Shown here: in pieces, positions 49,416-57,838 of the stretch
Layout: each line of letters opens with the position of its first letter
Position numbering within the stretch: the first letter of the stretch is position 1
Source: CAVYOD01 sp963770045
Lineage (GTDB): Bacteria > Acidobacteriota > Aminicenantia > Aminicenantales > CAVYOD01
Direction of reading: 5' to 3'
Length of the DNA stretch: 64,000 bases
Assembly: GCA_963770045.1 (NCBI GenBank)
Contig: CAVYOD010000010.1
Location: 75,259 to 139,258, forward strand
The notes under the pieces: model-generated
Database searches by the model: none
What the model was told of the DNA's origin: nothing
Seen by the model: only the letters and a program-made list of their open reading frames with translations
Program-made: the position numbers and the translations under genes

Positions 49416-49860
49416 GATGGCTGAGAGTACCGAAAAGTCGCCCCAGTGTCAAATCCCAGACGTCCCCCGTGCTCCGTACTCCGTCAATCTGGCCAAGCTG
49501 CTCATAACTCCCTGCTCTCCATATCTATGGTGGATACTGAGAACGGGGCAAGAATTATGCAGGAGAGGGTCCGACGAAAAGTGTAGTATGCAGGCGATTT
49601 TTGTTGATTCTTTCTCTTGACAGGCGAGGATCTGGTCGCAATGAGGGCCGTACTGAGAGACTGAACGGGCATGGTTCCCAGACCAAAGGGAGAGTGAGAG
49701 CGAAGGAACGAAGCGAGCAAGATTTCCTCGCTGGGGAAATCGCGGCGTGCCCTCGAGTGACCTGACCCGAGCCTGCTCGAGATTGACAGGGCTTTCTCGG
49801 TGTGTTAAACACCACCTTGTCTTCAGAATCATCGAACACTCTGAGCCAGGAGTAAGGGAA
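49416..49860. other. intergenic region between acetamidase and amidohydrolase genes
   Basis: Divergent promoters must lie here but none is clear. At 49460-49485 there is CCCCCGTGCTCCGTACTCCG, similar in style to the GGGGTACGGGGTACAGGG run at 13400. A short hairpin, AGCGAG to CTCGCT, lies at 49710-49733. No gene is supported. Confidence 0.4.
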
Positions 49861-51057
49861 ATGAGACGATTCGCAATTTCGGCCCTGCCGCTTGTCCTTC
49901 TTGTGATCATGGTCTATTCGGGCACTTCAGCCTCTCCGAAGGACGATTCTTTTGTCCTCAGAGGCGCGACCGTTTATCCAGCCTCGAAGCCAGCGATCGA
50001 GCGGGCGGATGTCTTGATCGAAAACGGGAAAATAGTCGCCGTTGGTCAGAACATCGCCATTCCCCCCAACGTCAGAGTTATTGATCTCTCCGGAAAGGTG
50101 GTCATTCCCGGCCTCATCGACATTCATTCTCATCTGGGTGTCATTGAGGATTCTAATGAGTTTCCTGAACCGATCGGTCCCGAAAACCGGGCTCTCGACG
50201 CCCTGAATCTGGAGTCGCCTGATTGGATGGAGGCGGTCAAGGGAGGGGTGGTGACCCTCGTCACTGGTCCGGGGAGCGGCGAGAGGATCAGCGGTCAATC
50301 CATCACTATAAAGACTTTTGGCGACAACCTGGAAAAGAGAATTTTGAAAGAAGCCGGTGAAGTGAAGATGGCCGTGAACGCCAGAAACCTGTCGCATATC
50401 CAGTCGATCCGGAATTCTCTCATCAAGGCTCGTGAATATATGGCGACTTGGGCCAGGTACGATTCCGGGGACAAGAAGGGGCCTCCGCCCAAGCGGGACC
50501 TGGCCATGGAGGCCTTGGTGAGAGTCCTCAAAGGAGAGGAGCGCGTTCGCTGCCACGTCCATTTCGCCAATGACATGATGTCTTTGCTCAAGCTCAAGGA
50601 TGAATTCGGCTTTGGATTGACCTTCGAACACAGCACCGAAGCTTACAAGATCGCCGACGAAATTGCCAAGCGAAACGTCGGCTGCGTCTGCCTTCCCTTG
50701 GTCATGAGGATCCCGCTCTCGGAAGACTTGATGCGGGGGAATGCCGTCCTCTACAAAGCGGGTGTGAAAATTGCTTTCCATACGGACCATCCGGTTACCC
50801 AGGAGAAGTGGCTGAGGCTCTGCGCGGTGGTTTCCATGCGATACGGGCTTCCTGAGGAGGCCGCCTTGAAAGCACTCACAATCAATCCCGCCGAGCTGGC
50901 TATGGTCAGCAACCGCGTCGGAAGCATCGAGAAAGGCAAGGATGCCGACCTTGTTGTCCTCAACGGGCCTTGGTATGAGCTCAGGTCTCGCGTCGATATG
51001 GTTTTTGTCGATGGAGTCCTGGCCTACGACCGGAGCAAAAGCGAAAAGTCCTTATAG
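49861..51057 (+). CDS. secreted metal-dependent amidohydrolase (pair 2, complete member)
   Basis: The product has 398 residues. A signal peptide (FAISALPLVLLVIMVYSGT) precedes the N-terminal sandwich (FVLRGATVYPASKPAIERAD). The metal ligands are all visible: HSH in PGLIDIHSHLGVIE, His in RCHVHFANDM, His in FEHSTEAYK and Asp in FHTDHPVT. Sequence layout is close to the gene at 40227 (for example the shared REYMxxWxRY stretch). It is likely an exported dipeptidase- or imidazolonepropionase-like hydrolase, substrate unknown. The ATG at 49861 follows CCAGGAG. The degenerate partner begins 11 bases after its stop. Confidence 0.87.
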   Translation: MRRFAISALPLVLLVIMVYSGTSASPKDDSFVLRGATVYPASKPAIERADVLIENGKIVAVGQNIAIPPNVRVIDLSGKVVIPGLIDIHSHLGVIEDSNEFPEPIGPENRALDALNLESPDWMEAVKGGVVTLVTGPGSGERISGQSITIKTFGDNLEKRILKEAGEVKMAVNARNLSHIQSIRNSLIKAREYMATWARYDSGDKKGPPPKRDLAMEALVRVLKGEERVRCHVHFANDMMSLLKLKDEFGFGLTFEHSTEAYKIADEIAKRNVGCVCLPLVMRIPLSEDLMRGNAVLYKAGVKIAFHTDHPVTQEKWLRLCAVVSMRYGLPEEAALKALTINPAELAMVSNRVGSIEKGKDADLVVLNGPWYELRSRVDMVFVDGVLAYDRSKSEKSL

Positions 51058-51068
51058 GAGTATTGGCC

Positions 51069-52388
51069 ATGCATCAACAGAAAAAAACCCTCAGGATAGT
51101 AGGAATCTTTTTTATCGCCGTTCTTATGGTCCAGGGAGCCTCCGACGCCGGCCAGCGGGTTATCGCCATAAAGGGCGGGACGGTTTTGACGATGGCGGGC
51201 AGGACCATTCCCAACGGCGTTGTCCTCATTAAGGGCGAGAAGATCGAAGCCGTTGGATCTGATGTCAAGATTCCCTCGGATGCGGTTGTGATCGATGCCT
51301 CCGGCAAGTTCGTTATGCCCGGGGTCATCGACGCCATGACTTATTACGGAATCCGGCCATTCGACCTGAACGACGAGACCAATCCCGTAACCCCCCAAAA
51401 CAGGATCATCCAGGCCTACTATCCCTTCGGAGAATTGATGGCCGGAAAGGGGGGCATCGAACCCAACAAAGAGATCCTCAGTGGGGGAGTGACGACGGTC
51501 TACATCGCGCCCGGCGACCGACAGGTCATCGGGGGGCAGGGGGCGGTCGTCAAAACCTATGGAAAGAACTTCGACAGCCTGGTCCTGCGTGAGCCGGCAG
51601 CCATCGACATGACGATCGGCGACCCGCCCAAAGCCGCTTTTGGCGCGAACCAAAAATCACCCGTGACCAGGATGAGCATTGCTTCCCTGCTCAGAAAGAG
51701 CCTGATCGATGCTCAAGAATATGACCGGGCCCTCAAGGCCTATAAGGAGAAGCCGGAGAAAGAGAAAACAAATGTTCCCGCGCCTCCCCGTGACCTGAAC
51801 ATGGAGGCTCTGGTCGACCTTTTGCACAAGGACGTTCCGGCTCGCATCGAAGCCGATCTTGTCGACGACATCCGGACAGCCATCCGCGTGGCCGATGAAT
51901 TCAAGCTGGATTTGATCCTTGATTCCGGAATAACAGCCTATCTTGTCAAGGATATCCTGGCCGCGAAGAAAATTCCGGTCGTCCTGGGTCCCACCTCTCA
52001 TCCTTTCATCACGGGCGGCGAAGTCAGTATGACTCCGGAGCTCTCACGAATGATGGACGAGCACAATGCCGCTCTCCTGGTCAAAGCCGGAGTGAAGATT
52101 GCCATCGCCAGCTTCGGGTTCGGTTTTGGGGGATTTGGCGGCGCCGTCCAAGGGAAATGGCTGCTGCTCGAGGCCGGCCTGGCGACTGGGTTTGACCTCT
52201 CCGAGGAGGACGCCTTGAAAGCGGTGACCATCAACGCCGCGTCAATTCTCGGGGTCGCCGACCGGATCGGAAGCCTCGAACCCGGGAAGGATGCCGACGT
52301 CCTCATCCTCGACGGCCATCCCCTGAACGCCAAGACCTGGGTGGAAAAAGTCTATATCAACGGCGATCTCGTCTTCGAAAAAAAATAG
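51069..52388 (+). CDS. secreted amidohydrolase-fold protein lacking the metal ligands (pair 2, degenerate member)
   Basis: The product has 439 residues and an intact frame, with a signal peptide (LRIVGIFFIAVLMVQGASDA). The fold is complete (GGTVLTMAGRTIPNGVVLIK, MPGVIDAMTYYGIRP, GVTTVYIAPGD, IGSLEPGKDADVLILDG). However, no HxH follows PGVID, and the later ligand positions read RIEADLVDDI, LILDSGITAYLV and IASFGFGFGG, with no His or Asp in the expected place. Because the gene is unbroken over 1.3 kb, the loss is not due to frameshifts. The ATG at 51069 has AGGAG 8 bases upstream; the TTG at 51063 is too close to it. It is probably an inactive partner of the enzyme encoded upstream. Confidence 0.83.
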   Translation: MHQQKKTLRIVGIFFIAVLMVQGASDAGQRVIAIKGGTVLTMAGRTIPNGVVLIKGEKIEAVGSDVKIPSDAVVIDASGKFVMPGVIDAMTYYGIRPFDLNDETNPVTPQNRIIQAYYPFGELMAGKGGIEPNKEILSGGVTTVYIAPGDRQVIGGQGAVVKTYGKNFDSLVLREPAAIDMTIGDPPKAAFGANQKSPVTRMSIASLLRKSLIDAQEYDRALKAYKEKPEKEKTNVPAPPRDLNMEALVDLLHKDVPARIEADLVDDIRTAIRVADEFKLDLILDSGITAYLVKDILAAKKIPVVLGPTSHPFITGGEVSMTPELSRMMDEHNAALLVKAGVKIAIASFGFGFGGFGGAVQGKWLLLEAGLATGFDLSEEDALKAVTINAASILGVADRIGSLEPGKDADVLILDGHPLNAKTWVEKVYINGDLVFEKK

Positions 52389-52401
52389 CCCTGGGTTTTT
52401 C

Positions 52402-55400
52402 TTACTTTTTTGGAGGTTTGACCGGCTCCGGGCTCACGCCTTTTATCCCTTTGCTGTTCAGGAAGTTTTCGAGCTCGGGAAAATCCTTGGTTAAGATTTC
52501 GTTCATTTCGCCGATGCTCTTTTCGAGTTTCTTGGCCAGCTGATCGATCATTTTCAGCTGGGCCTGGGTGGGCCTTGAGGTCGACGCTTGGAGTTGCCCG
52601 GCCAGGTCCATGATGGGGAATTCGGGCGAGTCCCAGCCTCCGCCAAAAGCTTTTTTCTTCTCCTCGAATTTCTTGCTGAAGCCTTCTATCTTAGTTTTGA
52701 CCTCCTCGGGGACGTCTTTTTTAGCTTTGACGATCTCTTGAATGCGCTTCAATTCCTTGTCTATGGATTCTGTTGCCTTTTGGCCGTCCTTGAAGGCTCT
52801 CTGGAGTTCACCAGTCTTGAGACCTGCTTCGAAGCGTGCCCTGAGCGCGTCCGGATCGGTCTTCGCCTGCGGGTCCATCTTGACTCTCACTTTTTGGGTC
52901 AGCTCCTGGTTGCGCGCACTCAGCTTGACCGTGTATTCGCCTGGAAGCGCAAAGACCCCTTTGAGGGGACCGAACCAGCCCTCCTCTCCCTTCTTGGCCT
53001 CGAAGGGAAGGGGATAGCGGAGGTCCCAGCTAATCCGGCTGAAGCCTTTTTGGTCCGGACCTTCCAGTTCGCGGACGATTTTTCCCTCTTGATCCAGGAT
53101 CGTGATTTTGACCTTGGGCACCTTGACTTCTTTTTCGGGCTTTGGTTTTTCCTCGGTCTTCTCGGCCCTCTCTGATTTTTCTTTGGAGGGCGCGACTTTT
53201 TCGTCCTTGGAAGGAGCAGGCTTGACTTCTTTCGGCGGTGGAGGTGGGTCATTTTTAAGATAATAAGTGATGAGCGCTCCGTATTCGGGATTTGGGCCGG
53301 AGAATTTCGCGGCGCCCGGATCGGGGAGGTCTCTCTTCTCATAGGACTGGGTCGCCTCCCTCACCGGGAAAAAATAGACTTCTGAGCCCAGGGTCGCCTG
53401 TCCCGACAATTCGAACAGGCTGATATCGTCCAAAATGATGATGCTCCTGCCATGGGTCCCCAAAATGAGGTCATTATCTCTTGCGCTCACAATAATGTCG
53501 TCCACCGGCGCGCGGGGCAGATCTCCTCCCGCCAGAGTCCAGTTCTTGCCGCGGTCCATGGAAATGAACAGCCCGAACTCGGTTCCGGCGAACAGAAGAT
53601 CCTGATTCCTGGGATGCTCGGCCAGCGAGTTCACGACATTGCCCGTCGGGATATTTCCGGAGATACTTTTCCAAGTCTTTCCATAGTCCGTGGTCATATA
53701 GATATACGGTTTGAAATCATCATCCTGGTGCCCGTCAAAGCAAACGTAGGCGGTCCCTTGGTTATGGCAGGACGCAAGAACTCGGCTGACCCAGTGGGCG
53801 ACGGGCAGCTTGAACTCTTCGGTTAGGTTTTGCCAGGTTTTACCCCCGTCCTGGGTCATCTGGACATTCCCGTCATCCGTCCCGACATAGATCAATCCGG
53901 GGAGAAGCGGCGATTCAGATATGGCTGTGAGAGTCCCATAGGCATCCACGCCGTCGTCCCTGGAGAGGGTGTCCTCGTTCCTCTCGACGCCCATGATAGG
54001 AAGCTTTTTCCACTCCAGGTTCCGGGTCAAGTCCGGGCTGATTTCCGTCCAGCTGTGTCCCCGGTCCGATGTTTTGATGAGCTTGTTGGCGCCGTAATAA
54101 AGGACCCTATTGTCATGCGGAGAGATGAGAAGCGGAGTGCTCCAGTTCCAGCGGTAAGGTTTATCCGGATCATCAGGGACAGGACGAATGCCCTTTTCTT
54201 CCCTGGTCAAGAGGTCCACAAAGTAGAGCCGGCCGTTCTGCGATTCTGAATAGATCGCCGTGAAGTCCTTGGGGTCAACGGCGGCATAGAATCCGTCACC
54301 ATATGCGGTGTTGACGACATCGGCGTTTAGAATGCCGGCCGAGCTGTAAGTCCGGCTCGGAATCCCCCAGCTCCCGTTGTCCTGGGTGCCGCCGTAGATC
54401 CAGTAGGGGTCGCGTGTATCGACACCGATGGCATAATATTGGCCGATGGGGAGGTTGTCGACGAATTGCCAGTTCTTGCTCCCGTCATAGGTCATGTAGA
54501 ATCCGCCGTCGTTTCCGAGGAGAAGGTGGTCGGGGTTCCTGGGGTCGATCCAGAAGGCGTGGTGGTCAACATGGATCTTGTTGCCCGTGCCCTCGCTGGA
54601 GAATGTTTTGCCGCCATCAATCGAAACAAAGAGAGGGCTGTCGAGGAGCCAGACTTTGTTTGAGTTTTGAGGGTCAACCCGAAGCTCGCTGTAATACATC
54701 GGCCGGCCGTGGAATTCGCTCACCCGTGTCCAGGTCTCGCCGCGATCCTCGGATTTATAGATTCCGCCCTTTTTTTTGTTTTCGACGCTGGCATAGACGA
54801 TGTTGGGCTGGCTCTTGGAAATATCGATCCCGATCCGGCCGATGTCTCCTTCGGGCAAACCTTGGCTGAGCTTTGTCCATGTATCTCCGCCGTCGAGCGA
54901 GCGATAGAGAGCGCCGTTCGGGCCTCCGCCGACAAATCCCCACGCCTTGCGCTGGCGCTGGTAGGCGGCGGCGTAAAGAATCCGGCCGTTGTTTTCGAGC
55001 GCGACATCGACGACTCCCGTGTCATTATTGACGAACAGGATTTTCTCCCAAGTTTTTCCGCCATCCTTAGTTCGATAAAGACCACGGTCCGGGTTCGGTC
55101 CCCAGAGATGGCCGAGAGCGGCCACAAAGACGATGTCCGGGTTTTGGGGATGGATAGCGATGCGCCCGATGTGGTGAGTATCTCTGAGTCCCATGTATTT
55201 CCAGGTTTCGCCGCCGTCCAGGGATTTGTACACCCCGTCTCCCCAGGACGAGCTCTGGCGGTTGTTCGGTTCTCCTGTGCCCGCCCAGACCAGGTTGGGA
55301 TCGGAGGGGGCCAGGGCGATGTCACCGATGGAAAGCGATGTTCCGTCTTTGTCGAAAACAGCCTTCCAGCTGATGCCGTTGTTCGTGCTCTTGAAAATCC

Positions 55401-55626
55401 CGCCCGAAGCCGCGCCGATGAAGATGATATTCGGATTTTCGGGGACAGCTTCTATATCGTCGATCCTCCCTCCGAAGCAGGCGGGACCGATCTGGCGCCA
55501 TTTCAGGTTCTTCAGAAGGTCCGGGGTGAGCTGCGTTTGCTCCCCCGAGATCCCAATCACGCCGGTGGACAGAGCAAAAAGAAGAATAATAAGAAGTCGT
55601 GAGCACAATTTCCGATGAGCTGACAT
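52402..55626 (-). CDS. large secreted Asp-box (BNR/sortilin VPS10-like) beta-propeller protein
   Basis: The product is 1074 residues in one uninterrupted frame. The signal peptide (LLIILLFALSTGVIGISGEQ) is followed by some ten or more Asp-box repeats of the S-x-D-x-G-x-x-W type (KSLDGGETWKYMG, KTKDGGKTWEKIL-like, KSEDRGETWTRV, MTQDGGKTWQNL). They predict two beta-propellers covering residues 30-730. A Lys/Glu/Pro linker follows (APSKDEKVAPSKEK region), then a FlgD-Ig-like strand pair (KITILDQEGKIVRELEG) and a helical tail. Such proteins are abundant in Acidobacteria. They are sometimes annotated as glycosyl hydrolases, but no catalytic residues are defined; binding of carbohydrate or protein is equally possible. 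GGAGGAAG precedes the ATG. Confidence 0.87.
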   Translation of the reverse strand: MSAHRKLCSRLLIILLFALSTGVIGISGEQTQLTPDLLKNLKWRQIGPACFGGRIDDIEAVPENPNIIFIGAASGGIFKSTNNGISWKAVFDKDGTSLSIGDIALAPSDPNLVWAGTGEPNNRQSSSWGDGVYKSLDGGETWKYMGLRDTHHIGRIAIHPQNPDIVFVAALGHLWGPNPDRGLYRTKDGGKTWEKILFVNNDTGVVDVALENNGRILYAAAYQRQRKAWGFVGGGPNGALYRSLDGGDTWTKLSQGLPEGDIGRIGIDISKSQPNIVYASVENKKKGGIYKSEDRGETWTRVSEFHGRPMYYSELRVDPQNSNKVWLLDSPLFVSIDGGKTFSSEGTGNKIHVDHHAFWIDPRNPDHLLLGNDGGFYMTYDGSKNWQFVDNLPIGQYYAIGVDTRDPYWIYGGTQDNGSWGIPSRTYSSAGILNADVVNTAYGDGFYAAVDPKDFTAIYSESQNGRLYFVDLLTREEKGIRPVPDDPDKPYRWNWSTPLLISPHDNRVLYYGANKLIKTSDRGHSWTEISPDLTRNLEWKKLPIMGVERNEDTLSRDDGVDAYGTLTAISESPLLPGLIYVGTDDGNVQMTQDGGKTWQNLTEEFKLPVAHWVSRVLASCHNQGTAYVCFDGHQDDDFKPYIYMTTDYGKTWKSISGNIPTGNVVNSLAEHPRNQDLLFAGTEFGLFISMDRGKNWTLAGGDLPRAPVDDIIVSARDNDLILGTHGRSIIILDDISLFELSGQATLGSEVYFFPVREATQSYEKRDLPDPGAAKFSGPNPEYGALITYYLKNDPPPPPKEVKPAPSKDEKVAPSKEKSERAEKTEEKPKPEKEVKVPKVKITILDQEGKIVRELEGPDQKGFSRISWDLRYPLPFEAKKGEEGWFGPLKGVFALPGEYTVKLSARNQELTQKVRVKMDPQAKTDPDALRARFEAGLKTGELQRAFKDGQKATESIDKELKRIQEIVKAKKDVPEEVKTKIEGFSKKFEEKKKAFGGGWDSPEFPIMDLAGQLQASTSRPTQAQLKMIDQLAKKLEKSIGEMNEILTKDFPELENFLNSKGIKGVSPEPVKPPKK

Positions 55627-56211
55627 AGAAACTTCCTCCTCTGAATAATCCGAATGTCTTTGCTTTTGCTTTAGTACAAAATTCTAAGTCTAAAGTCAAG
55701 AAAAGACGTCTATCTGTCCCCCGTTCCTCGTCTCTCGTCAAAAACAAAGCCCGTTATTTCTTACAACATCGCCGCAGCGCGTCGAGGCGGACGTCCGAGG
55801 CACCTGCTCCCCGAGCAGGGTTGATCTTGCTCATCTGCCTCGGAAGTACTTCGAGAAGGCGGGACTCCAGGGGGAATCCGAGAACCGCTGGCGCGCGCAC
55901 CTCAGGAAGCGCGTCTTCGGAATCTAAGGTATTCCAAATTAATCCCCTCGGGTTCAAGAGTCGCCCAAATGCCGCTCGAAAGGAGGCGAGGAACACGGGT
56001 TTCCTCGAAGGCCGCTTCGGAGGACTTCGAGTCGCTTAGGCTGGAAGCCTCGGTTCTGTTCTCCGAAAACATCACCGTGACTGTTTTAAGGCTTCTGTTC
56101 GAGCGTCACTTAGTTGGAATCGTGGCAGGCATAAGAACAAAATTGACTTTTGGGACGAGAAAGATTAGAAAGACGAAAGAGGCGAGATAGACAATCTTGG
56201 TAGGAGGTCCT
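55627..56211. other. 585-base intergenic region with repeats and no clear gene
   Basis: Between divergent genes. CGTTCCTCGTCTCTCGTC at 55722-55739 and GGGACGAGAAAGATTAG at 56152 onward are members of the GACGAGA repeat family. The GC-rich middle (55760-56040) carries an 80-codon minus-strand frame (55754-55996) without a ribosome site or recognised motif. A stretch GGGTTCAAGAG at 55947 looks like a tRNA T-arm, but no cloverleaf can be drawn around it. I see no supportable gene. Confidence 0.45.
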
Positions 56212-57084
56212 ATGGCTCTCAAAAAGCGTATCGTTTTTTGTGGCGTCATTTTATCATTTGTTTTTTCGACTCTGCCAGCGGCGACGGAAGAGAAGCCGGA
56301 AATCATCTCTCTCCTCGGGAAAAAGTTTTATGCGACGCCCGCTCAGGGGGAGGAGCTGCAGAAACTCCAGAAGGACCTTGCCGAGGCCAAGAAAAACTTC
56401 GTCGCCAACCCGAAAGATGTTGAAGCCATCATCCTCTACGGCCGACGCCTCGCCTATCTCTGGCGCTACCACGACGCCATCGAAGTCTTCAGCCGGGGAA
56501 TCAAAGAGTATCCGAATCAGGCCATGCTCTACCGGCACAGGGGCCATCGCTATATTTCCATCCGCGCTTTTGACAAAGCCGCCGCAGATCTCGACAGAGC
56601 CGCGCGGTTGAATGATCATGACTTTGACATCTGGTATCACCTGGGGCTGGCCCATTATCTCAGAGGAGAATTTTCCCCGGCGGCAAAGGCCTATCGCAAC
56701 TGCCTGAGTTGCGCGCAGGACGACGATTCCAAGATTGCCATCTCCAATTGGCTCTATATCACCCTCCGGCGTCTGGACCGCAAGGACGAGGCTTCGAAGA
56801 TCCTGGAGGGCATCAAAGAAGGGATGAAGGTCGTTGAGAATCAAACCTACTACGACCTCCTGTCTCTCTACAAGGGACTCAAGACCGAGGCCGACCTCGA
56901 GAAGGCCTCCCTGGCTTCGGAGCTGGATTTTTCGACGGTCGGCTACGGCCTCGGCTGTTGGAGCCTTTACAACGGAAACGCGGACAAAGCAAAGAGTTAT
57001 TTCCAAAAGGTTGTCGAGGGTAAGTACTGGCCCGCTTTCGGTTTCATCGCCTCCGAAGCCGAGCTCGCTCGAACGAAAAAATAG
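56212..57084 (+). CDS. secreted TPR-repeat protein
   Basis: The product has 290 residues. A signal peptide (RIVFCGVILSFVFSTLPAA) precedes helical repeats, with four to five TPR-like units (ILYGRRLAYLWRYHDAIEVF, HRGHRYISIRAFDKAAADLD, LGLAHYLRGEFSPAAKAYRN) from about residue 65. The C-terminal GLGCWSLYNGNADKAKSYFQ is one more unit. TAGGAGG precedes the ATG at 56212. No partner domain is visible, and it does not carry the regulatory-like domain of the other TPR proteins in the window. It is convergent with the OmpA-like gene, 8 bases apart. Probably a periplasmic binding scaffold; the partner is unknown. Confidence 0.8.
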   Translation: MALKKRIVFCGVILSFVFSTLPAATEEKPEIISLLGKKFYATPAQGEELQKLQKDLAEAKKNFVANPKDVEAIILYGRRLAYLWRYHDAIEVFSRGIKEYPNQAMLYRHRGHRYISIRAFDKAAADLDRAARLNDHDFDIWYHLGLAHYLRGEFSPAAKAYRNCLSCAQDDDSKIAISNWLYITLRRLDRKDEASKILEGIKEGMKVVENQTYYDLLSLYKGLKTEADLEKASLASELDFSTVGYGLGCWSLYNGNADKAKSYFQKVVEGKYWPAFGFIASEAELARTKK

Positions 57085-57092
57085 AGAGCCTT

Positions 57093-57764
57093 CTATTTGC
57101 TCTTGACGTTTTCCTGCGCGGCCTTCTTCAATTTATCGTTGGCCATGATGGCGATATCCACCCGGCGGTTCTGCTGCCGTCCCTCAGGAGTGTCGTTAGT
57201 GGCGAGGGGCTGGCTGTCGCCATAGCCCATCATCGAGAAACGGCTGGAGCTGACCTCGAGCTCGGCGAGATAAAAGGACACGGATTCGGCCCGATGTCTG
57301 GAGAGGATGAGATTGTGATCCTCGGGGCCGGAGGAGTCCGTGTGGCCCTCGATCAGGACGTTCGTATCCCGGTACTTGTTGAGGATTTTGGCGAGCCTGG
57401 CCAGATTCTTCTTGCTGGCGTCTCTCAGGGTCCATTTGTCCACATCGAACAGCAGGCCGGATTCAAAGGTGATCTTGATTCCCTCTCCGATGCGGTCGAC
57501 CCGGGCTCCCTGAAGGTCGCGCCGCATCTCGGCCGCCTCCTGATCCATGTAATGGCCGATGTAGGCTCCGGCCGCTCCGCCTATGGCCGCTCCCAGAATT
57601 GCGCCCAAGATCGTATTGCCGGCCGCTTTTCCGATCAAGCCACCCACCACAGCTCCCGAGCCAGCGCCTATCGCCGCTCCTTTCTTGGTCTTGTTCCAAG
57701 ACGCACAGCTCAAGCTGAACATCAGGAAGCAAATTAGCAATGATAAAGCAACAACCCTGCGCAT
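57093..57764 (-). CDS. OmpA-family lipoprotein with glycine-zipper segment
   Basis: The lipoprotein signal MRRVVALSLLICFLMFSLSC ends in a lipobox with Cys 20. Residues 28-65 form a glycine zipper (GAAIGAGSGAVVGGLIGKAA, AILGAAIGGAAGAYIG), predicted to insert in or span the membrane. The C-terminal OmpA domain, from about residue 100, has LIEGHTDSSG and ILSRHRAESV, the peptidoglycan (diaminopimelate) binding site, then GYGDSQPLA and QQNRRVDIAI. It should link the outer membrane to the cell wall. The ATG at 57764 has GGAGG at a 7-base spacing and is better than the GTG/ATG six codons upstream at 57782. Confidence 0.9.
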   Translation of the reverse strand: MRRVVALSLLICFLMFSLSCASWNKTKKGAAIGAGSGAVVGGLIGKAAGNTILGAILGAAIGGAAGAYIGHYMDQEAAEMRRDLQGARVDRIGEGIKITFESGLLFDVDKWTLRDASKKNLARLAKILNKYRDTNVLIEGHTDSSGPEDHNLILSRHRAESVSFYLAELEVSSSRFSMMGYGDSQPLATNDTPEGRQQNRRVDIAIMANDKLKKAAQENVKSK

Positions 57765-57838
57765 CTTCGGTCCTCCACTCATGATTCAGATCGCCTACAA
57801 GAAAAATCTAACATGAACTCTGGCGAATGGCAACCGGA

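Noticed and set aside
55940..55965. tRNA-like GGGTTCAAGAG element
   Set aside because: No matching acceptor, D or anticodon stems can be drawn around it.
55754..55996. 80-codon minus-strand frame in a long intergenic region
   Set aside because: No ribosome site, no motif, and GC-rich DNA yields such frames by chance.
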